The notes under the pieces were generated by a model. It made no database searches. It was not told where the DNA came from and was given only the letters and a program-made list of their open reading frames with translations. This document shows, one piece after another, positions 1 to 7,028 of a stretch of DNA of 35,587 nt. Made by a program: the position numbers and the translations under genes. Position 1 is the stretch's first letter, and each line of letters starts with the position of its first letter. The DNA comes from Alterluteimonas quercicellularis (lineage in GTDB: Bacteria; Pseudomonadota; Gammaproteobacteria; Xanthomonadales; Xanthomonadaceae), in contig NZ_JAIWPR010000009.1 of the NCBI RefSeq assembly GCF_021191635.1, forward strand, positions 1 through 35,587, given 5' to 3'.

Positions 1-469
1 CGGGGGCGGCGGCAGCAGCCGCGCCCTCGCCCTCCTCCGGCCCGGCCGGCTGCACCACGCGGCGCAGTTCCACCGGCTGCTCGGCGCCGACCATCAGCGC
101 GTTGGAATAGCGCTCGCCGGGGCCGAACTGGTCGTCGCCGCGCACGATCGCGATGCGCTCGGTCTCCAGCGACACACCGTTGCGGCCCTCGATGCCGTCG
201 TCGCCGATCTCGACCACGCCGGTGGCCGCTTCCGCGCGCTCGCCGCGCGGCTGGAAACGGCCGCTGACCAGGCCCTGCAGCTCGGGCGGCGCGGCGCGCT
301 CGAAGCGGCGCACGCTGGGGTCGGGCCGCGGCACTTCGCTGGGCGCCGGCGCGGCGGTGCCCGCGGTCTGCTCGGCCGGCGGAGGCGGCGCCTCGTCCCG
401 GCAGGCGACCAGCAACAGCGGCGACGACAGCGCGGCGAGGGCCAGAGCGAGCGCACGGACAGACGGCAT
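1..469 (-). CDS. Putative lipoprotein of unknown function, C-terminus beyond window edge
   Basis: This reading frame starts at the ATG whose complement is at 467-469 and runs off the left edge after 156 complete codons. It opens with MPSVRALALALAALSS and then LLLVAC, a type II signal peptide with a lipobox and Cys at about residue 23, so a lipid-anchored envelope protein is expected. The mature part is rich in Pro, Ala and Glu just after the Cys (a flexible tether), then has a soluble region with short beta-like stretches such as GVVEIGDDGIEGRNGVSLETERI. A GGAG ribosome binding site lies about 8 nt before the ATG, and a -10-like TATGAT (complement at 503-508) lies upstream. I do not recognise the family, and the missing 3' end prevents a better call. 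The overlapping frames of similar length lack a start signal and look like shadows. Confidence 0.72.
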   Translation of the reverse strand, partial: MPSVRALALALAALSSPLLLVACRDEAPPPPAEQTAGTAAPAPSEVPRPDPSVRRFERAAPPELQGLVSGRFQPRGERAEAATGVVEIGDDGIEGRNGVSLETERIAIVRGDDQFGPGERYSNALMVGAEQPVELRRVVQPAGPEEGEGAAAAAAP

Positions 470-520
470 CAGGAGAACTCCACACAAAGGGAACACGCGC
501 AGATCATAGGCCGATCTCAT

Positions 521-1843
521 TCATGTCACGTGAGCGTCCGCAGCGGCGACGGCGGTGCGCGGCTCGCTGCGCAGCGTCAGCAGCGCGGCCAGCGTCAACG
601 CCGCCGCGGCGCACAGGTAGGCGCCGACCGCGCCCAGGCCGTAGGTGCCTGCCAGCCAGGTGGCGGCGTACGGCGCCAGCGAGGCGCCGAAGATGCCGGC
701 CAGGTTGAAGGCGAGCGAGGCGCCGGTGTAGCGCACCTCGGCCGGGAACTGCTCGGCCAGCAGGGTGCCGACCGGGCCGTACGTCAGCCCCATCAGCCCC
801 AGCCCGAGCGACAGGAAGGCCAACGTGCCGAGCGGCGAACCGCCCACGAACAGGCGCGAGAACAGCGCCCCGAAGACCAGGATGCCCACGGTCGCCAGGA
901 TCATCGCGCGGCGGCGGCCGTGGCGGTCGGCGTACAGCGCCGACAGCGGGATGGTGGCGGCGAAGCAGACCACGCCGGCCATCTGCAGCCACAGGAACGC
1001 GTCGCGCGAGTAGCCCAGCCGCGAGGTGCCCCAGCTCAGCGCGAACACGGTCATCAGGTAGAACAGCACGAAGGTCGCCAGGGTCAGCAGCGTGCCCGCC
1101 AGGAGCGCGCGCGGGTGGCGCAGCAGCACGTCGACGAAGGGCACGCGCACGCGTTCGGCGCGCTCCAGCACGCGGCGGAAGTCGGGCGTCTCCTGGATGC
1201 TCAGCCGCACCCACAGCCCCACCGCCACCAGCGCCGCCGAGGCCAGGAAGGGAATGCGCCAGCCCCAGGCCATGAACGCGGCGTCGTCCATGAAGGCGGT
1301 CAGCAGCAGGAAGCTGCCGGTGGCGAGGAAGAAGCCGATCGGCGCGCCGAGCTGCGGGAACATGCCGTACCAGGCGCGGCGGCCCGGCGGCGCGTTCTCG
1401 GTGGCCAGCAGCACCGCCCCGCCCCACTCCCCGCCCAGGCCCAGGCCCTGGCCGAAGCGGCACAGCGCCAGCAGCACCGGCGCGACCAGGCCGATCTGCG
1501 CGTGGGTGGGCAGCAGGCCGATGGCGACGGTGGACAGGCCCATCGTCAGCAACGCCGCCACCAGCGTGGCCTTGCGCCCCACCCGGTCGCCGAAGTGCCC
1601 GAACAGCGCCGAGCCGATCGGCCGCGCGACGAAGGCCAGGGCGAAGGTCGCCAGCGACTGCAGCGTCGCCGAAGCCGGGTCCGCGGCGGGAAAGAACAGC
1701 GACGGGAACACCAGCACCGCCGCGGTGGCGTAGATGTAGAAGTCGAAGAACTCGATGGTGGTGCCGACGAGGCTGGCGAGCAGTACCCGGCGCTTGTCGG
1801 CGGGCGGGGCGGCGGCCGCCGCGCCGATGGCCTGCGATGTCAT
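521..1843 (-). CDS. MFS transporter, metabolite:H+ symporter (MHS) family
   Basis: A 440-residue inner-membrane transporter, the usual length for the metabolite:H+ symporter family (ShiA, ProP, KgtP, citrate/dicarboxylate carriers). After a short cytoplasmic leader, the first helix contains TTIEFFDFYIYATAA, matching the family's first-helix signature (G-x-x-x-E-W/F-Y/F-D-F). The loop between helices 2 and 3 has GHFGDRVGRK, the classical MFS motif, and the segment CRFGQGLGLGGEWGGAV is another family hallmark. Hydrophobic segments run throughout, consistent with 12 helices. The substrate cannot be read from sequence; a small organic acid or compatible solute is typical. There is no obvious Shine-Dalgarno before the ATG, but no better start exists. 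It lies 45 bp downstream of the DUF6164 gene on the same strand and may share its transcript. Confidence 0.88.
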   Translation of the reverse strand: MTSQAIGAAAAAPPADKRRVLLASLVGTTIEFFDFYIYATAAVLVFPSLFFPAADPASATLQSLATFALAFVARPIGSALFGHFGDRVGRKATLVAALLTMGLSTVAIGLLPTHAQIGLVAPVLLALCRFGQGLGLGGEWGGAVLLATENAPPGRRAWYGMFPQLGAPIGFFLATGSFLLLTAFMDDAAFMAWGWRIPFLASAALVAVGLWVRLSIQETPDFRRVLERAERVRVPFVDVLLRHPRALLAGTLLTLATFVLFYLMTVFALSWGTSRLGYSRDAFLWLQMAGVVCFAATIPLSALYADRHGRRRAMILATVGILVFGALFSRLFVGGSPLGTLAFLSLGLGLMGLTYGPVGTLLAEQFPAEVRYTGASLAFNLAGIFGASLAPYAATWLAGTYGLGAVGAYLCAAAALTLAALLTLRSEPRTAVAAADAHVT

Positions 1844-1888
1844 GGAATGCGCGATCCGCTGGTCCGGCCAGGCGCCGGCGCCGTCACG

Positions 1889-2254
1889 CTAACGCCAAAG
1901 CAGATATCCGGGCAACGCCATCAGCGCCAGCAGCAGCACGATCGCGGCCACCCGCAGCAGCACCCACGCCGGCCGTTGGCGCAGCAGCGAGCCGAAGCTC
2001 TCCGCCTCGCCGCGGGCCTCGGCCTGCGCACGCTCCGCGCGCACGCGCTCGCGCAGCTGCGCCTGGTAGGCGTCCATCAGGCGGCGCGCCTGCGGATGAT
2101 CGGCGTCGTCGCGGATCCAGATCGCGCCGGCGGTGATCCCGAACGGGCCGGGCCGCGTCTGGTACCAGCCGATGCGGTGCGCGTCGAGGAAGGCGCGCAC
2201 GTCGTCGGCCTCCGCGTCGGGCACGTTGCGCAGGGACATCAGCAGCTTGGGCAT
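1889..2254 (-). CDS. DUF6164 family small membrane protein
   Basis: A 121-residue protein starting MPKLLMSLRNVPDAEADDVRAFL. The frame is open further upstream, but I chose the Met at 2254 because the extension is Arg/Pro-rich shadow sequence and a TAGAAT -10 lies between. The N-terminal half resembles a small alpha/beta fold similar to DUF2007-type signal-transducing proteins (a strand MPKLLMSLRNV, then a helix, then IGWYQTRPG). A charged helix follows, then a single C-terminal transmembrane helix at about residues 96-117 (VLLRVAAIVLLLALMALPGYL) ending in WR. That layout, a cytoplasmic sensor-like domain tethered by one C-terminal helix, matches the family found widely in Xanthomonadaceae. 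Function is unknown. It lies upstream of the MFS gene, same strand. Confidence 0.75.
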   Translation of the reverse strand: MPKLLMSLRNVPDAEADDVRAFLDAHRIGWYQTRPGPFGITAGAIWIRDDADHPQARRLMDAYQAQLRERVRAERAQAEARGEAESFGSLLRQRPAWVLLRVAAIVLLLALMALPGYLLWR

Positions 2255-2288
2255 GGCGCGGGCGGACGGATTGCGAAGGCGGCCGGGC

Positions 2289-2294
2289 ATTCTA
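2289..2294 (-). promoter_or_regulatory. Putative -10 element of the DUF6164 gene (TAGAAT)
   Basis: The minus strand reads CGCCTAGAATGCCC. TAGAAT recurs as a promoter-like hexamer upstream of several genes in this window. It would place transcription start near 2282, about 28 nt before the chosen ATG at 2254, and supports that start. No convincing -35 is visible. Confidence 0.5.
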
Positions 2295-2331
2295 GGCGAC
2301 GGCGTCCGCGCCTGCCGGGACCGCACGCGAA

Positions 2332-2359
2332 AACGCCCCGGCCTTCCGGCCGGGGCGTT
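2332..2359 (-). terminator. Rho-independent terminator after the PA2169-type gene
   Basis: Perfect 12-bp inverted repeat AACGCCCCGGCC (2332-2343) and GGCCGGGGCGTT (2348-2359) around a 4-nt loop, starting 25 nt after the stop codon of the 2385-2840 gene. Read on the minus strand, the stem ends in a short T run (TTTTC). Confidence 0.85.
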
Positions 2360-2384
2360 CGGCAACGCTCGCGAGTCGGTAGAC

Positions 2385-2840
2385 TCAGGCGGCGTTCTTC
2401 ATCGCGTGCTTGCGGGCGCGCATCACGTCGTGGCACGAACGGACTTCCGGCATCAGCCGGGTGACCACGTCGCGCGCGGCCGGCGGCGTCTTCTCGTCCT
2501 TGATCGCGTCCTCGAAGGCGTGCAGGAGACGGTCCTCCGACTCCTCCAGCTCGGCGACGTAGCCGTATTCCTTGTCGCCGAGCGCGGCGCGGATCTTGCC
2601 GTACATCTCCTGCATGGAGCCGCGCAGGGTGCCGGAATCCTCCGGCTCGCCGCCGACCGCCTGCACCGCGGCGCCGAGGTCGGCGATGATCGAATCCTTG
2701 ACCCCCGCGATGCGGGTGAACAGCGTCTTCAGCTCGGCGTCGTCGACCTTCTGCGCGGCCTCCTGGTAGAACTCCCGGCCGTCGCGCGCGATCGCGATCA
2801 GATCGTTGAGGGTGCTGGTGGTCTTGCTCTGGGTGCTCAT
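2385..2840 (-). CDS. PA2169 family four-helix-bundle protein (DUF2383)
   Basis: A 151-residue protein starting MSTQSKTTSTLNDLIAIARDGREFYQEAAQKV. The start at 2840 is fixed by an AGGAG ribosome binding site a few bases upstream; an upstream in-frame Met lacks one. The body is almost entirely helical, with ferritin-like spacing of acidic and His residues: the N-terminal helix pair (LNDLIAIARDG, EFYQEAAQK), ADLGAAVQAVG, then the long helices YGYVAELEESEDRLLHAFEDAI and PEVRSCHDVMRARK. This fits the PA2169/DUF2383 family, whose members are often linked to stress or stationary-phase regulons; the exact role is unknown. It is transcribed alone: long upstream region, strong terminator downstream. Confidence 0.85.
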   Translation of the reverse strand: MSTQSKTTSTLNDLIAIARDGREFYQEAAQKVDDAELKTLFTRIAGVKDSIIADLGAAVQAVGGEPEDSGTLRGSMQEMYGKIRAALGDKEYGYVAELEESEDRLLHAFEDAIKDEKTPPAARDVVTRLMPEVRSCHDVMRARKHAMKNAA

Positions 2841-3196
2841 GTGGGGCTCCTGGTGGTCTGGATTCTTGTTGGGGATGCCTGCCCGCGCGGATGCGCGGCG
2901 CAGCCCGGAACATCCGGGGTGCATCGGGCCCGGTCGGCGGTGCCGCGGATGGACTCGCGAGCCGCGCGGGGAAGCGTCCGGGACCTCGATGCAACGGGGC
3001 CGACGATACGCACGGCGCGCTCAAGGCCGCGTGAGCCGTATCGCTCACGCGGCGCTTACGAATCGCCCATTCCGGCGCATTCAGCGCCTGCGCGCGCGCA
3101 GCGCCGCGCGTCGCAGGCGGACGCGGCTGAATGCCTGCTCACCGGGATCGCGCGCGCCGCGCGGAACGGACCGTCCGCGCGGCGTCCCGCCAGACG
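2841..3196. other. Gene-free stretch of 356 bp with two hairpins
   Basis: No credible gene lies between the PA2169-type gene and the peptidase gene. The stretch should contain the promoter of the former. It holds a 10-bp perfect inverted repeat, CCGCGTGAGC (3027-3036) and GCTCACGCGG (3043-3052), around CGTATC, and a strong hairpin at 3155-3184 just after the peptidase gene. Nothing else could be supported. Confidence 0.6.
3155..3184 (-). terminator. Putative terminator hairpin after the S9 peptidase gene
   Basis: Perfect 11-bp stem CGCCGCGCGGA (3155-3165) and TCCGCGCGGCG (3174-3184) with an 8-nt loop, beginning 12 nt past the stop codon of the peptidase gene. There is no T run, so it may act as a 3'-end stabiliser or a factor-assisted terminator. 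Confidence 0.5.
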
Positions 3197-5239
3197 TCAG
3201 TCCTTCGCCGCAGCTTCGGACAGCTGGTAGTCGAGCTCGTAGGACGGCGGCTCGCCGCCCGCCCCCTGCAGGTAGTGCTCCATCCACTGCATCAACCGCA
3301 GCGCGTAGTCCCAGCGCGAGGCCGCGCGCATGTTGCCGTGGCCCTCGCCCGGGTACAGCACCAGCCGCACCGGGGCCTGCCCGGCCAGCTGCAGGTAGCG
3401 GTACATCATGTAGGACTGCATCACCGGCACGCGCGGGTCGGCCTCGCCGTGCAGGATCAGCGTCGGCGTGCGCGAGTTCTGCGCGTGCGCGATCGGGCTG
3501 GCCTGGCGGTACATCTCCGGGTTCTCCCACGGCCAGCTGCGCATGTGCACCAGGTACTGCTCCTGCGGGATGTCGCCGGTGGTGACCAGGCTGGCCTGGT
3601 CGGAGATGCCCACGAACATCACCGAGGCGGCGAAGCGCTCGCTGTACCAGGTCGCGCCCCAGGCGCTGGCGTAGCCGCCGTAGGAGCCGCCGGTGATGCC
3701 GACCTTGTCGCGGTCGACCAGGCCGGTCGCGACCAGGTGGTCGACGCCGTCGACGAGGTCGTCGAACTCCTCCATCGCCGGCCGCCCGTGGTCGAGCTTG
3801 GAGAACGCCACGCCGCGGCCGGTGCTGGCGCGGTAGTTGGGGAAGAAGGTGGCGAAGCCGCGGGTCGCCGCGTACTGCGCGGGCTGCGAGTAGCCGCTGA
3901 GCCAGCCGTTGGAGAAATGCGACTCCGGCCCGCCGTGCACCACCAGGATCAGCGGCACGCGGGCGTTGCCGCGCCGCTCCAGCGGATGCACCAGCAGGCC
4001 CTCGAGCTCCAGCCCGTCGCGGGCGGTGTAGCGCACCACCTCCTGCCGCGCCAGGCGCACCTCGCGCAGCCAGGGGTTGCTGTCGGTCAGGCGCGCCGGC
4101 CGCGACTCGCCGGCGCCGAGGCGGAAGACTTCCTGCGGATGCTCCGGCGTGTGCCCGACCAGCGCGAGGTCGCCGCTGCCGCGGGCCACGCTCAAGCCCG
4201 CCCAGACCGGGCCTTCCGCCGCCAGCAGGGTGCGCTCGCCGCCGCCGTCCACGCCGACCTCGCCCAGGCGCGTCTGCACGCCCTCCTGGCTCAGGAACAG
4301 CACCCGCCCGTTCTCGCGCCAGCCGACGTGCGAGACGTGGCCTTCCAGCCCGGGCAGCAGGTCGCGCTGCGCCCCGCCGTCGCGGCCGACCACGGTCAGG
4401 CGGCCCTCGGCGGGGTCGTTGACGTCGGCGGCGGAGACGATGGCCAGGTGCGCGCCGTCCGGGCTCCACGCCAGCTGGCCCAGCTTGCCGGGGTTGTCGA
4501 CGCGGCCCAGCTCGCGGCCGTCGACGCCGACGATGCGCACGCGCGCGAACACCAGCGTGTCGTCGGTGAGCTGGCGCGGCGTGACCACCAGCGCCAGGCG
4601 GTCGCCGGCCGGGCTCCAGTGCACGCTCTGCACGCTGCCTTCGATCTCCAGCCTGCGCGCCGGCGCCTCGTCGCCCAGCGTCTGCAGCCACAGCTCGACC
4701 GGCCGCCAGTCCTCCTCGTAGACCTTCTGGGTGAAGCCCTGCTTGCGCTGCGCCTTGAGCGCCTCGCTCTCGGGCTGCGGCGCCAGCAGCGCGATCCGGC
4801 GGCCGTCGGGCGACAGGCTGTAGCCGGAGACGTCGCTGCCCAGCGAGGCGATGCGGGTGGCCTCGCCGCCGCGCAGCGGGATGCGGTAGACCCGGCGGGT
4901 CTCGTCGCCCTCGCGCTTGGACAGGAAGGCCAGGCTGCGGCCGTCGGGGAACCACTGCGGCGAGGCGACGTTGGTCTTGCCGGTCACGTAGCCGCGGCTG
5001 TCGCCGCCGCGCGAGACCACGTGCAGCTCGGTGCGGGCGGGCCCGTCCTCCTCGGCGCCGGGCCGGCGCGGCACCGACAGCACGTAGGCGGTCTCCTCGC
5101 CGTCGGGGGAGATCGCCACGCCGGACGCGGTGCGCGTCATGGCGATGTGCTCCAGGGTCACGCCGCCGCGCGCCTGCTGCGCGAGGGCGCCGGCCGGCGA
5201 CAGCGCGACCAGCAGGCAGAGGAACCAGATCCGCCTCAT
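3197..5239 (-). CDS. Secreted S9 family peptidase (prolyl oligopeptidase/acylaminoacyl-peptidase type)
   Basis: A 680-residue exported serine peptidase. I chose the start at 5239 (MRRIWFLCLLVALSPAGALA) because it gives a clean signal peptide with cleavage after ALA, and a GGGAG ribosome binding site lies just upstream. Residues of about 25-400 contain WD40/TolB-like propeller repeats with the recurring S-P-D-G pattern (VAISPDG, YSLSPDG, WSPDG). The C-terminal alpha/beta-hydrolase domain carries the catalytic triad: Ser519 in GGSYGGYAS, Asp601 in HGEADPRVP, His634 in GEGHGNM. This is the S9C-like arrangement, in which the propeller filters short peptide substrates. It probably degrades oligopeptides in the periplasm or outside the cell, a common trait of proteolytic xanthomonads. 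It is transcribed alone, with a hairpin downstream. Confidence 0.92.
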   Translation of the reverse strand: MRRIWFLCLLVALSPAGALAQQARGGVTLEHIAMTRTASGVAISPDGEETAYVLSVPRRPGAEEDGPARTELHVVSRGGDSRGYVTGKTNVASPQWFPDGRSLAFLSKREGDETRRVYRIPLRGGEATRIASLGSDVSGYSLSPDGRRIALLAPQPESEALKAQRKQGFTQKVYEEDWRPVELWLQTLGDEAPARRLEIEGSVQSVHWSPAGDRLALVVTPRQLTDDTLVFARVRIVGVDGRELGRVDNPGKLGQLAWSPDGAHLAIVSAADVNDPAEGRLTVVGRDGGAQRDLLPGLEGHVSHVGWRENGRVLFLSQEGVQTRLGEVGVDGGGERTLLAAEGPVWAGLSVARGSGDLALVGHTPEHPQEVFRLGAGESRPARLTDSNPWLREVRLARQEVVRYTARDGLELEGLLVHPLERRGNARVPLILVVHGGPESHFSNGWLSGYSQPAQYAATRGFATFFPNYRASTGRGVAFSKLDHGRPAMEEFDDLVDGVDHLVATGLVDRDKVGITGGSYGGYASAWGATWYSERFAASVMFVGISDQASLVTTGDIPQEQYLVHMRSWPWENPEMYRQASPIAHAQNSRTPTLILHGEADPRVPVMQSYMMYRYLQLAGQAPVRLVLYPGEGHGNMRAASRWDYALRLMQWMEHYLQGAGGEPPSYELDYQLSEAAAKD

Positions 5240-5371
5240 TCGAATGCACTCCCGGATTAACGAAACCGTCACTTTGCCACAGCCGCGGGCCGGTACCGCA
5301 CCCCGGAGCGCGCCCTGCGCGCTCGTGCACATCGCCGCGCTTCGGGGCGCCCCAGGAGCCGTCGACGGGCC

Positions 5372-5642
5372 CTAGGGCCTGTTAGCGCTAAGGGCATGCC
5401 TCGCACCGGTCCTGCGGGCGTGCGAGGCAAGGAAGAGCGACGGCGCGTATGTCGATACGCAACGGAGCGATGACGCGGCCGCATGCGCCCGCAGGACCGG
5501 CCCTGCGGGTGGCGTCCCCGTGGCCGCCATGCGGCGCCGCGCAGCTTGACCTGACGGCCAGTCAGGCGCTGCGCTGCGCAACACCACCTGACGGCCACGG
5601 GAACACCATGCGAGGTATGCCCTTAGCGCTAACAGGCCCTAG
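5372..5642. mobile_element. MITE-like element with 34-bp terminal inverted repeats
   Basis: The ends match as inverted repeats over 34 bp with one mismatch: 5372-5405 begins CTAGGGCCTGTTAGCGCTAA and 5609-5642 is its near-perfect reverse complement. Inside are further inverted pairs: 5406-5420 with 5486-5500 (15/15), 5514-5526 with 5592-5604 (12/13), and a small hairpin GCGTAT-GTCG-ATACGC (5445-5460). A 12-bp direct repeat ACCTGACGGCCA occurs at 5549-5560 and 5586-5597. No transposase is encoded, so it resembles a non-autonomous inverted-repeat element. The CTAG ends could be a target duplication or part of the repeat. It lies downstream of the HD-domain gene, whose stop codon is within the right repeat. 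The rest of the gap (5240-5371) is the peptidase upstream region, where I see nothing else. Confidence 0.68.
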
Positions 5643-6289
5643 CGCTTGGCGTTGAGCGCGCGTCGCAGGTTGGCGCGCGCGGCCGCGTCCAGGCGGGCGT
5701 GGAAGTCGTCGCTGAGGTAGATGCGCTCGCGGCGCAGCAGCGCGGCCAGGAAGCGGCGGCGGTTGATCCGGTACAGCCAGCCGGGCACGCGGCCGCGGTA
5801 CTCGGCGGCGATGGCGCGGTCGTAGGCGTCGAACGCCGCCGGCGCCGCGCCGAGGATGGCCATGTCGCAGTCGAGGAAGCGGCGCGCGTCGTCCCCCTGC
5901 GCATCCGCCGGGAAGTCCGCCGGCGCGAACTGCCCGTGCCGGGCGGTGAGCTCGATCAGCCCGGCCACGCGCCCGGCATCGATGCCCGCGTCCGGCAGCC
6001 AGCGCGCGATCGCCTCGCGCGCCAGCGCGGCCGAGCGCGCCTCGTTGTCGCGCGCGCCCGGCTCGTAGATCGCATCGTGGTAGAGCGCGGCCAGCCAGAC
6101 CTCGCGCGGCTGCGCCCAGCCCGGCCCCTGCGCGACCCCGGCCACCTGCCGCATCACCTCGCCCACGTGGGCGAAGCTGTGGTACGCCCGCGCCGGCACC
6201 GCGTAGGCCGCCTCCAGGGCCTGCCGCTGCGCCTCCGGCAGCACCGGCATGCCCGGCAGCGCATAGGGATCGAACGCCGGCGCGCTCAT
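5639..6289 (-). CDS. HD-domain predicted metal-dependent phosphohydrolase (COG4339-like)
   Basis: A 216-residue soluble protein. The N-terminal RAYHSFAHV (residues 34-42) matches the R-x-Y-H-x-x-x-H-V motif of this family. The central LYHDAIYEPGARDNE gives the paired His71-Asp72 of the HD superfamily followed by a conserved acidic stretch. ELTARHGQ (His118) and LDCDMAILG (Asp140, Asp142) supply the remaining likely metal ligands. The family is predicted to hydrolyse phosphomonoesters or diesters of an unknown nucleotide-type substrate. The start ATG overlaps the stop of the upstream DUF998 gene by 4 bp (ATGA), so the two are probably translationally coupled. The stop codon TAG lies inside the right terminal repeat of the adjacent 271-bp element, so element insertion may have reshaped the C-terminus (...LNAKR). 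Confidence 0.85.
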   Translation of the reverse strand: MSAPAFDPYALPGMPVLPEAQRQALEAAYAVPARAYHSFAHVGEVMRQVAGVAQGPGWAQPREVWLAALYHDAIYEPGARDNEARSAALAREAIARWLPDAGIDAGRVAGLIELTARHGQFAPADFPADAQGDDARRFLDCDMAILGAAPAAFDAYDRAIAAEYRGRVPGWLYRINRRRFLAALLRRERIYLSDDFHARLDAAARANLRRALNAKR

Positions 6290-6942
6290 GCCGCCCCGCC
6301 TTCTTCCGTCGGCCGCGCGCGCGCCAGGTCGCGCCACAGCCAGACCCAGGCCAGCAGGAACCACAGCGTGATCGCCGCGATCACCGCCTTCTGCGACGCA
6401 CCGCGCGGCAGGTCGCGCACCAGCACCAGCGTCCACAGCGCCGCGAACGCGAACGCGGCGACGCCGAACGCCCAGGGGAAGCGGCCGCGCCACCGCGGGT
6501 CCGCGCGCATCCATGCCGACTGCAGCAGCATCGCCACGCTCACGCACAGGAACGCCGACTGCGCCGAGACCCCGTGCACCCAGCCGACGAAGCTGGGGCC
6601 GGCGCCGTCCAGGTCCATCGGCGCGAACGCGGTGGTCGCCAGCGACGCCGCGCCCACCGCGAACAGCAGCAGCGGCGCCGCGCTGCGGGCCGGCGGCGCC
6701 AGCGAATGCCGCAGGCCCAGGCCGATCGCGAAGATCGCCACCGCCAGCCCGCAGTAGGCGGCCTGCAGCCAGCCGCCGTGGGGCTGGAGCAGGTAGCGGC
6801 TCATCTGCGCGTCCCACCCGTCCAGGTCCGGACGCAGCGCGTGGATGCCCACCGCGATCCCGACGAACAGCAGCATGCCGGCGGCGGCGAGCGGCACCAG
6901 GGTGCGCAGGATCGGCGGGGGCTCGGGCGCGAACGGGGGCAT
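6286..6942 (-). CDS. DUF998 family membrane protein
   Basis: A 218-residue integral membrane protein with about six hydrophobic helices. The first runs from about residue 13 (LVPLAAAGMLLFVGIAVGI); later ones include YCGLAVAIFAIGLGL, LLLFAVGAASLATTAF, VSAQSAFLCVSVAMLL, WAFGVAAFAFAALWTLVLV and VIAAITLWFLLAWVWLW. A loop reading FAPMDLDG before a helix containing GWVHGVSAQ fits the conserved D...HG pattern of DUF998, a family of unknown function with distant similarity to other small polytopic membrane proteins. The chosen start (6942, MPPFAPEPPP) is the last Met before the first helix; an upstream in-frame Met adds only shadow-like sequence. It overlaps the HD-domain gene by 4 bp and is divergent from the succinyltransferase gene. 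Confidence 0.78.
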   Translation of the reverse strand: MPPFAPEPPPILRTLVPLAAAGMLLFVGIAVGIHALRPDLDGWDAQMSRYLLQPHGGWLQAAYCGLAVAIFAIGLGLRHSLAPPARSAAPLLLFAVGAASLATTAFAPMDLDGAGPSFVGWVHGVSAQSAFLCVSVAMLLQSAWMRADPRWRGRFPWAFGVAAFAFAALWTLVLVRDLPRGASQKAVIAAITLWFLLAWVWLWRDLARARPTEEGGAA

Positions 6943-7015
6943 CGTGCGGGGGCGGCGGGGCGATGGCGGGCATTGTGCTACAGCGCCGCCGCTGCGCCCG
7001 GCGCGCGACACCCAC

Positions 7016-7021
7016 TACACT
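7016..7021 (+). promoter_or_regulatory. -10 element TACACT, leaderless start for the succinyltransferase gene
   Basis: TACACT ends 7 nt before the ATG at 7029. Since transcription usually starts 6-8 nt after the -10 hexamer, the first transcribed base would be at or next to the A of the start codon. No Shine-Dalgarno sequence is present between. Confidence 0.5.
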
Positions 7022-7028
7022 TGCGCCG

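Noticed and set aside
530..2464. Open frame of 644 codons on the plus strand across the MFS and DUF6164 genes
   Set aside because: Gln/Arg/His-rich with no recognisable domain; it spans several minus-strand genes with good motifs and terminators.
3131..5260. Open frame of 709 codons opposite the S9 peptidase gene
   Set aside because: Antisense shadow; the minus strand has a signal peptide and complete catalytic triad.
5449..5655. Small open frames inside the 271-bp inverted-repeat element, sharing MPLALTGP
   Set aside because: The shared peptide arises because the terminal repeats are inverted copies of each other. There is no ribosome binding site or family resemblance.
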